DNA of 11,340 nucleotides from an uncultured Ruminococcus sp. (GTDB lineage Bacteria > Bacillota > Clostridia > Oscillospirales > Acutalibacteraceae): assembly GCA_902783815.1 (NCBI GenBank), contig CACZSM010000130.1:1-11340 (forward strand), given 5' to 3'. Below, one piece after another: positions 6,460 to 11,340 of the stretch. Within the stretch, counting starts at the first letter, position 1, and every line of letters begins with the position of its first letter. A model generated the notes under the pieces. The model did not search any database. It worked only from the letters and a program-made list of their open reading frames with translations, and had not been told where the DNA came from. Both the position numbers and the translations under genes were made by a program.

Positions 6460-7599
6460 ATGGCAGTAGATAAACAGAAGGCTCTTGAAACAGCTCTTCA
6501 TCAGATAGAAAAACAGTTCGGAAAAGGCGCTGTTATGCGTCTTGGACAGAATGCGGCTATGCAGGTGGATTCTATACCTACCGGTTCCCTTTCTCTGGAT
6601 ATGGCACTTGGTATCGGCGGTCTGCCAAAGGGCAGGATAATCGAAATATATGGCCCTGAATCCTCCGGTAAGACGACTCTCGCTCTCCACTGTATCGCTG
6701 AGGCTCAGAAAAAAGGCGGCTACGCCGCTTTTATAGATGTTGAACACGCTCTTGACCCTATCTACGCAAAGGCTCTTGGCGTTGATATTGACGAACTGCT
6801 CGTATCTCAGCCCGATACCGGTGAGGATGCCCTCGAAATCGCAGAGGCTCTTGTAAGATCCGGCGCTATTGATATTATCGTTGTAGATTCCGTTGCAGCA
6901 CTTGCACCAAAGGCTGAAATTGAGGGCGATATGGGCGCCTCTCATGTCGGATTGCAGGCAAGACTTATGTCTCAGGCTCTCAGAAAACTCGCCGGATCTA
7001 TCTCAAAGCTGAACTGCGTTGCAATTTTTATCAATCAGCTTCGTGAAAAGGTCGGAATAATGTTCGGCAACCCTGAAACTACTCCCGGCGGCCGCGCACT
7101 GAAATTCTATGCTTCCGTAAGAATAGATATCAGAAAAATTGATACCATTAAATCCGGTACGGATGTTATAGGTTCAAGAACAAGGGCTAAGGTAGTTAAA
7201 AATAAAATTGCTCCTCCGTTCAGAGAGGCTGAATTCGATATTATGTACGGACAGGGTATTTCAAGAGTCGGAGAACTTCTTGACCTCGCCGTACAGCTGG
7301 ATGTTGTAAAGAAAAGCGGCGCATGGTTCTCATACGGAAGTGACAGGATAGGTCAGGGCAGAGATAATGCTAAGGAATTTATCAAGTCACACCCTGAGAT
7401 CGCTGAAAAAATTGAAGCAGAGGTTATGGAAAACAGGGAAAAACTTACTTTCTCCAGACAGACTAAAAAAATAAAGTCTAAGTCTGCTGATGACGGCGAT
7501 CAGGAAAGACCTGAAACAAAACCTGCGGAAGCATCCGTAAATACTGATGAACAGGCTGAACCGAGAACATCCGGAAGTATTGATATGATGGTGGAATAA
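6460..7599 (+). CDS. recA: Recombinase RecA
   Basis: RecA polymerises on single-stranded DNA, drives homologous strand exchange using ATP and stimulates self-cleavage of LexA-type repressors. The 379-residue product has all core elements: Walker A GPESSGKTT (65-73), catalytic Glu95 in DVEHALDP, Walker B IIVVDS (139-144), loop L1 around 156-165, Gln193 in INQLR, loop L2 (about 195-209) and the conserved KNK at 247-249. The C-terminal tail (about 336-379) is long, low in complexity and rich in acidic residues, Ser, Thr and Pro; such tails modulate DNA access in other RecA proteins. ATG 6460 is preferred over in-frame ATG 6442 because of AAAGGA at 6445-6450 and because RecA proteins commonly start MA-DKQKALE. 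No intein or intron interrupts it. recX follows after one base. Confidence 0.98.
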   Translation: MAVDKQKALETALHQIEKQFGKGAVMRLGQNAAMQVDSIPTGSLSLDMALGIGGLPKGRIIEIYGPESSGKTTLALHCIAEAQKKGGYAAFIDVEHALDPIYAKALGVDIDELLVSQPDTGEDALEIAEALVRSGAIDIIVVDSVAALAPKAEIEGDMGASHVGLQARLMSQALRKLAGSISKLNCVAIFINQLREKVGIMFGNPETTPGGRALKFYASVRIDIRKIDTIKSGTDVIGSRTRAKVVKNKIAPPFREAEFDIMYGQGISRVGELLDLAVQLDVVKKSGAWFSYGSDRIGQGRDNAKEFIKSHPEIAEKIEAEVMENREKLTFSRQTKKIKSKSADDGDQERPETKPAEASVNTDEQAEPRTSGSIDMMVE

Positions 7600-7600
7600 T

Positions 7601-8200
7601 ATGCTGATAACAGCTGTAGAGCCAAGAAAAAAATCATTGAGCGCCCTCTATATTCACGGAGAATATGCAGTCAGTATTGATACCGTTACACTGGCTGCAT
7701 CCGGATTCCGGGAAGGATCGGAAATAGACGATGACCAGCTTCATGACCTGATCGAGACTTCAAATGTGAACCGCGCAAAGGAAAAAGCTCTCTATCTGAT
7801 AGAATACCGCGCAAGAACAAGAAAAGAGATCGAGGATAAGCTGAAAATTGAATATGGTGAAAAAGCCGCAGTAACTGCTGTCGAAAGATTGCAGGAGCTG
7901 GGGCTTATTGACGATGAGGGCTTTGCAAAAGAATATGCCTATCAGCTTTTGGTGAAAAAGAAATACTCAGAAAAAAGAACTCTCTATGAAATGTTAAAAA
8001 AAGGAATAGATAAGGAGCTTGCAGAGGAAATTATTGAGGAGCTTGGGATCGACCCGGAGGAACAGATACGGTACCTTCTGGAAACAAAGTATGCAAAACT
8101 GATGAACGATGAAGGAAATAGAAAAAAAGTTGTCAGCACTCTTGCCGGAATGGGATTTTCGTGGTATGATATAAATTCAGTAGTGAATGAATATTGGTGA
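7601..8200 (+). CDS. recX: Regulatory protein RecX
   Basis: RecX binds RecA filaments and modulates (usually inhibits) recombinase activity. The 199-residue protein has the family layout: an N-terminal extension of about 55 residues seen in Firmicutes forms, then helical RecX repeats. ALYLIEYRARTRKEIEDKL (63-81) marks the first, VERLQELGLIDDEGFAKEY (94-112) the second, and a C-terminal unit ends with the GMGFSWYDINSVV stretch (183-195). It starts one base after the recA stop, with GGTGGA inside the end of recA as ribosome binding site, so its translation is probably coupled to recA and the two are made together. No terminator separates them, unlike in E. coli, where readthrough limits recX. 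Identification rests on both sequence pattern and position. Confidence 0.92.
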   Translation: MLITAVEPRKKSLSALYIHGEYAVSIDTVTLAASGFREGSEIDDDQLHDLIETSNVNRAKEKALYLIEYRARTRKEIEDKLKIEYGEKAAVTAVERLQELGLIDDEGFAKEYAYQLLVKKKYSEKRTLYEMLKKGIDKELAEEIIEELGIDPEEQIRYLLETKYAKLMNDEGNRKKVVSTLAGMGFSWYDINSVVNEYW

Positions 8201-8213
8201 GGAATGATTTGTT

Positions 8214-9548
8214 ATGGCTGTTAAAGTGGGAATGGTTAGTCTTGGATGTGCAAAAAACCGTGTTGATGCAGAAATGATGATGTTCACCCTCAAACAGGCT
8301 GGCTTTGAGCTGGTAAGAAATGCGGCTTACAGCGATGTTGCGATCGTGAATACCTGCGGTTTTATCGAGGATGCAAAACAGGAAAGCATAGATGAGATAC
8401 TTGACCTCGTAAGACTTAAAAACTCCGGCAGACTTAAGGCAATTGTTGTTACAGGCTGTCTTGCCGAAAGGTATCAGAAGGAAATTATGAAGGAACTTTA
8501 TGAGGTGGATGCAGTTATAGGTATCGGAGGTAATGCCGGTATCGCGGATGTTATCTACAATGTCCTCAAAGGAAAAAAACAGGAATACTTCCCCCAGAAA
8601 ACAGATCTCTCACTCTGCGGCGGCAGAGTTATGACTACGCCGTTTTATTATACATATCTGAAAATAGCTGAGGGCTGCGATAATCACTGTACTTACTGCG
8701 CTATACCAATGATCCGGGGAAAATTCCGCAGCAAACCAATGGAGGATATAGTAAAAGAGGCTGAGGAGTTTGCACGATATGGCGTTAAGGAATTTATCAT
8801 AATTGCACAGGATACAACAAGGTATGGCGAGGATCTCTATGGTAAGCCTATGCTGCCGGAGCTTCTTCGCAGACTTTGCAGGATCGAGGGATCCGTATAT
8901 TTCCGTGTGCTGTACTGCTACCCGGAAAGAATATCCGATGAACTTATTGATGTTTTTGCAAGCGAAACAAAAGTGCTGAAATATATTGATATCCCGATGC
9001 AGCACTGCAATGCCGATATATTGAAAAAAATGAACAGACACGGCAGCAAAGAGTCACTTTCAGCACTTGTCAGGACTCTGCGTGAAAAAGTCAAGGGCAT
9101 CACTATCAGAACTACTCTTATGACTGGCTTCCCCTCTGAAACAGAGGAACAGTTTGAGGAGCTTTCTGAATTCGTGGAGGAAATGAAATTTGAAAGAATG
9201 GGCTGTTTTGCCTATTCTGTGGAAGAAAATACCCCTGCTGCAAATATGAAGGATCAGGTCGATGAGGATGTAAAAAAACATCGCCGGGATATCCTGATGG
9301 AACAGCAGGAGAGAATAATGGCTGAAAAGGCTAAGGGATCTGTCGGAAGGAAGCTGAGGGTCATCTGTGAGGGTTACGACAGAATGACGGAATGTTTCTT
9401 CGGCAGAAGTGAAATGGATGCCCCGGAGGTCGATGGTAAAGTTTACTTTGTCTGTGAGGGCTACAAACCCCGTGTTGGTGATCTGCTCAGGGTAAATATT
9501 ACAGATACGCTTGGTTTCGACCTGATGGGACTGGGCGAACCGCTATAA
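8214..9548 (+). CDS. rimO: Ribosomal protein S12 methylthiotransferase RimO
   Basis: RimO is a radical-SAM enzyme that adds a methylthio group to the conserved aspartate of ribosomal protein S12. The 444-residue protein has the N-terminal UPF0004 domain with cluster-binding Cys12 (SLGCAKN), Cys48 (NTCGF) and Cys82 (TGCLAER). The radical-SAM cluster motif follows, Cys155, Cys159 and Cys162 in EGCDNHCTYC, and a C-terminal TRAM domain covers about 378-442. The opening VSLGCAKNRVDAE separates RimO from the tRNA enzymes MiaB and MtaB. Two iron-sulfur clusters are therefore expected. ATG 8214 is preceded by GAGGA at 8199-8203, overlapping the recX stop region. It is the third gene of the recA unit, and pgsA follows closely; the rimO-pgsA pair is common in Firmicutes. 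Confidence 0.96.
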   Translation: MAVKVGMVSLGCAKNRVDAEMMMFTLKQAGFELVRNAAYSDVAIVNTCGFIEDAKQESIDEILDLVRLKNSGRLKAIVVTGCLAERYQKEIMKELYEVDAVIGIGGNAGIADVIYNVLKGKKQEYFPQKTDLSLCGGRVMTTPFYYTYLKIAEGCDNHCTYCAIPMIRGKFRSKPMEDIVKEAEEFARYGVKEFIIIAQDTTRYGEDLYGKPMLPELLRRLCRIEGSVYFRVLYCYPERISDELIDVFASETKVLKYIDIPMQHCNADILKKMNRHGSKESLSALVRTLREKVKGITIRTTLMTGFPSETEEQFEELSEFVEEMKFERMGCFAYSVEENTPAANMKDQVDEDVKKHRRDILMEQQERIMAEKAKGSVGRKLRVICEGYDRMTECFFGRSEMDAPEVDGKVYFVCEGYKPRVGDLLRVNITDTLGFDLMGLGEPL

Positions 9549-9556
9549 TAATGAAA

Positions 9557-9562
9557 AGAGGA
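9557..9562 (+). promoter_or_regulatory. Ribosome binding site that fixes the pgsA start
   Basis: AGAGGA lies 6 bases before ATG 9569 and inside the frame that would begin at ATG 9551, favouring the shorter protein. Confidence 0.7.
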
Positions 9563-9568
9563 AATTAT

Positions 9569-10162
9569 ATGAATCTGCCAAATAAATTGACAATGCTGAG
9601 AATAATTCTTGTTCCGTTCTATATATTCTTTTTGCTTATGCCGTCAATACCTCACCACTATCTTGTAGCACTGATAATTTTCTGCGCGGCATCCTATACG
9701 GATCATCTTGACGGAAAAATAGCAAGAAAGCATAATCTTATCACTGACTTCGGAAAGTTTGCCGATCCTCTCGCTGATAAGATAATGATAACAGCAGCTC
9801 TTGCGTGTTTTGTACAGCTTGGGCTGTCGGATGCGGTAACACTGACGATAATAATATCAAGAGAATTCATGGTAACAGCTATGAGACTTGTGGCATCGTC
9901 AAAAGGAAAGGTCGTAGCGGCAAATATATGGGGCAAGGCAAAAACCGTAAGTCAGATAATAGCCGTTATACTGGTACTGCTACTGCAATACCTTGCAGAG
10001 CTTGACCGTATGGGTGTGCTTAGCTTCAATGACAGCGCCGCAACTGGAAATGCTTTCCTGCTTGCCGGAAATATTGCATTATGGATATCCGCTTTGCTTA
10101 CCGTTATATCAGGCGTAATATACATTGTACAGAATTTTGAATTCATTAAAAATGCTAAATGA
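9569..10162 (+). CDS. pgsA: CDP-diacylglycerol--glycerol-3-phosphate 3-phosphatidyltransferase PgsA
   Basis: PgsA makes phosphatidylglycerol phosphate from CDP-diacylglycerol and glycerol-3-phosphate, the committed step to phosphatidylglycerol and cardiolipin, in the cytoplasmic membrane. The 197-residue protein has the complete CDP-alcohol phosphotransferase signature D-x2-DG-x2-AR-x8-G-x3-D-x3-D: Asp45, Asp48, Gly49, Ala52, Arg53, Gly62, Asp66 and Asp70. The usual tryptophan in the TDWLDG stretch is histidine here. Hydrophobic segments at about 8-26, 30-45, 72-97, 125-143 and 165-187 fit the multi-pass family fold. The N-terminus MNLPNKLTMLRI is typical, supporting ATG 9569 over 9551. It is the last gene of the recA-recX-rimO-pgsA run; downstream comes a hairpin-containing gap and then an envelope protein gene. 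Confidence 0.95.
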   Translation: MNLPNKLTMLRIILVPFYIFFLLMPSIPHHYLVALIIFCAASYTDHLDGKIARKHNLITDFGKFADPLADKIMITAALACFVQLGLSDAVTLTIIISREFMVTAMRLVASSKGKVVAANIWGKAKTVSQIIAVILVLLLQYLAELDRMGVLSFNDSAATGNAFLLAGNIALWISALLTVISGVIYIVQNFEFIKNAK

Positions 10163-10166
10163 TCCA

Positions 10167-10188
10167 CCGGACAGTTTTTCTGTTCCGG
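10167..10188 (+). terminator. Hairpin just after pgsA, no clear U-tract
   Basis: CCGGACAG and CTGTTCCGG pair with one bulged T around a TTTTT loop, starting 5 bases after the pgsA stop. Its 3' arm overlaps a second possible hairpin, CGGC-GTTC-GCCG (10186-10197). The position suggests a terminator or mRNA-end structure, but no T-run follows, so it is not a standard intrinsic terminator. Confidence 0.35.
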
Positions 10189-10248
10189 CGTTCGCCGTGA
10201 CCGCACAGCACGACAGTTACTGAGCAGTCAGGAATGATCTATTCAGTG

Positions 10249-10271
10249 TTTCCTTATGGGAATGTTTTTTT
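10249..10271 (+). terminator. Weak terminator-like hairpin before the YkuD-like gene
   Basis: TTTCC-TTAT-GGGAA (10249-10262), extendable by wobble pairs, is followed by TTTTTTT at 10265-10271. The stem is short and includes G-U pairs, so termination would be inefficient. It sits just before the ribosome binding site at 10274, where it could end pgsA transcripts or attenuate the next gene. No convincing promoter was found in 10163-10288. Confidence 0.3.
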
Positions 10272-10273
10272 GT

Positions 10274-10280
10274 AAAGGAG
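10274..10280 (+). promoter_or_regulatory. Ribosome binding site that fixes the YkuD-like start
   Basis: AAAGGAG lies 8 bases before ATG 10289, whose product begins with a typical MKKS membrane-anchor start. This rules against the in-frame ATG 10256. Confidence 0.75.
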
Positions 10281-10288
10281 ATGTCATA

Positions 10289-11218
10289 ATGAAAAAATCT
10301 ACATTTGTAGTAACCGAGGTAATTTTATCTGTTATACTTGCGGCATCTGTCGGAGCGGCTGCTGTACTTGCGCTTGATATCAAAAGCGGCGGAAATATAC
10401 TGCCAAAGGAATGGTTTGCAGACGATAAGCCGCAGACCTCTCAGACATCTGAAAAATCCACACCACAGGAAAGCAGTACCGCAGCGGCAGAGATATCTGC
10501 GCCAGAGGAAAGCAGTACGGCTGAGGAGGAAACACCTGAACCGACAAATACCGGATGGAAGCTGACAGCACCTTCCGACCTGTCAGGGCAGCCGACAGAG
10601 CTTACGACATATCTTTCAGATTTTGGCTATACTTATGATACACTTGATACGGATCACTTTATTCTTGTTGCGACAACATCCCTGAGTTCAGCAAATATAT
10701 ACTGCTACCAAAGATCGGAAAGCGGTTACTGGTGGAATATAGCCGGAGACGGAAAGGCAGTTACAGACAAGGGCTATATCGGCGACAACGGCGCTGATTT
10801 TGAAGTAGCGCCGGGATCGGATAAAACTCCGCTTGGCATTTATTCATTAGGCAGCGGATTCTATTGCGGAGGAAAACCGCAGACAGACTATCCTCTGTAC
10901 GCTATTACTGAAAACACTCTTCTTGTCGATGACCCGGAATCCGGGTATTACAATCAATTTGTAGAAGGAACAGAAGAAAAGGACTGGGAAAGCGCAGTAA
11001 AGATGGCGGATGATAAAAAGTCATACAGATACGGACTTGTTGTGAATTACAATACATCATCCCCTGACAGTGAGTATGCCGCCGGGATCTTCATGTGCTG
11101 CGGCGACAAACCCACACACGGAAGTATAGTTGTACCTGAAAAGGTAATGCAGGGCATACTTGAATGGCTCGGCGAGGACAGCAACCCATATATTTTCGTA
11201 ACACCGCTTATCAGATAG
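10289..11218 (+). CDS. Membrane-anchored YkuD-fold protein, L,D-transpeptidase-like with altered catalytic residues
   Basis: A 309-residue protein with a short basic N-terminus and one hydrophobic helix (about 7-29) that should anchor it outside the membrane. A Ser/Thr/Glu/Pro-rich linker (47-88) contains a 13-residue tandem repeat. The C-terminal part (about 122-305) resembles YkuD L,D-transpeptidases, which form 3-3 peptidoglycan crosslinks with an active-site cysteine: KTPLGIYSLGSGF (179-191), VDDPESGYYNQF (213-224), YGLVVNYN (248-255) and IFMCCGDKPTHGSIVVPE (267-284). In active relatives the last stretch typically reads like IFLHC then PTAGCV, giving the His and Cys of the catalytic site. 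Here those positions are Cys270 and Ser279, so transpeptidase activity is doubtful. It may act as a peptidoglycan-binding or regulatory protein, or use a shifted residue (Cys271 or His277). The fold assignment is by motif memory; the gene has its own strong ribosome binding site and a terminator downstream. Confidence 0.8.
   Translation: MKKSTFVVTEVILSVILAASVGAAAVLALDIKSGGNILPKEWFADDKPQTSQTSEKSTPQESSTAAAEISAPEESSTAEEETPEPTNTGWKLTAPSDLSGQPTELTTYLSDFGYTYDTLDTDHFILVATTSLSSANIYCYQRSESGYWWNIAGDGKAVTDKGYIGDNGADFEVAPGSDKTPLGIYSLGSGFYCGGKPQTDYPLYAITENTLLVDDPESGYYNQFVEGTEEKDWESAVKMADDKKSYRYGLVVNYNTSSPDSEYAAGIFMCCGDKPTHGSIVVPEKVMQGILEWLGEDSNPYIFVTPLIR
10467..10518 (+). repeat. In-frame direct repeat in the linker of the YkuD-like gene
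   Basis: AGGAAAGCAGTAC occurs at 10467-10479 and 10506-10518, exactly 39 bp (13 codons) apart. The repeated peptide is P-[QE]-ESSTA. It looks like a linker extended by duplication and could vary in copy number between strains. Confidence 0.7.
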
Positions 11219-11255
11219 ATCAAGCCCCACGACTAAATTCGGCAAACAAGAAGTT

Positions 11256-11296
11256 GACCGGACAACCCTTACAGGCTGTCCGGTCTTTATTTTGTT
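11256..11296 (+). terminator. Intrinsic terminator after the YkuD-like gene
   Basis: A perfect 9-bp GC-rich stem, GACCGGACA (11256-11264) with TGTCCGGTC (11277-11285), closes a 12-base loop and is followed by the T-rich TTTATTTTGTT. It lies 37 bp after the stop codon and should end the + strand transcript. On the minus strand the hairpin follows a possible stop at 11295-11297, so it may also serve a convergent gene. Confidence 0.8.
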
Positions 11297-11340
11297 ATAT
11301 TGCTGATGTTCTCAGTTCAGACAGTTCATTCAACATCAAC
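11295..11340 (-). CDS. Possible C-terminus of a convergent gene (partial)
   Basis: On the minus strand one frame is open from the window edge for 14 codons, ending in residues LNELSELRTSAI and TAA at 11297-11295. The stop lies directly before the hairpin at 11256-11285, as expected for a gene sharing a bidirectional terminator. Fourteen open codons prove little, and another frame stops sooner. A 7-bp inverted repeat (11304-11310 and 11332-11338) and a 7-bp direct repeat (11313-11319 and 11322-11328) lie in the same stretch, so it could instead be non-coding. Nothing can be said about function. Confidence 0.25.
   Translation of the reverse strand, partial: LMLNELSELRTSAI

Noticed and set aside
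6076..6945. A 289-codon open frame on the minus strand across the end of prmC and the start of recA
   Set aside because: It is antisense to two clearly identified genes and to the recA promoter, matches no family, and is explained by the codon pattern of recA. No ribosome binding site or promoter supports it.
10217..10245. TTACTG and TATTCA with 17-bp spacing as a promoter for the YkuD-like gene
   Set aside because: Each hexamer matches consensus at only about half of the positions or fewer, so spacing alone is not enough.
10933..10945. Perfect palindrome CCCGGA-A-TCCGGG inside the YkuD-like gene
   Set aside because: It lies in conserved coding sequence (DDPESGY) and a one-base centre cannot form a useful hairpin loop; likely chance.

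Overview
The window reads as a chromosomal segment of a Gram-positive anaerobe of the Clostridia, most like Ruminococcus and its relatives (Oscillospiraceae). This is inferred from family resemblance, strong purine-rich Shine-Dalgarno sites, TTG starts, moderate GC content, and the recX/rimO/pgsA and yqhQ/prmC neighbourhoods. No database search was possible. Nearly the whole window is coding on the + strand. There are no RNA genes, CRISPR arrays, insertion sequences or phage genes.

Positions 1-297 hold the first codons of a divergent minus-strand gene and the promoter region between it and trmB. A clear vegetative promoter (TTGAAA, 17 bp, TATAAT at 210-238) begins a six-gene run with gaps of 19 bp or less: trmB (tRNA m7G46 methyltransferase), a lipoprotein with FG-GAP/VCBS-like repeats, an OmpR-type response regulator, a membrane histidine kinase, yqhQ (DUF1385) and prmC (release-factor glutamine methyltransferase). 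The lipoprotein, regulator and kinase look like one signalling cassette placed between housekeeping genes. Both the lipoprotein and the kinase start with TTG, and codon choice in the regulator differs sharply from that of recA.

A second promoter (6375-6403) follows prmC. It has an AT-rich phased repeat upstream and is bracketed by two inverted repeats, but has no canonical GAAC-N4-GTTC SOS box. It drives recA-recX-rimO-pgsA: recombinase, its modulator, ribosomal protein S12 methylthiotransferase and phosphatidylglycerolphosphate synthase. 

After a 126-bp intergenic stretch with hairpins comes a membrane-anchored YkuD-fold protein (10289-11218). Its catalytic His and Cys positions read Cys and Ser, so it appears to be a pseudo-L,D-transpeptidase. 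A strong terminator follows at 11256-11296, and the last bases may hold the tail of a convergent gene.

The points most worth following are the degenerate YkuD protein, the lipoprotein/two-component cassette with its distinct codon usage, and the unusual recA control region.
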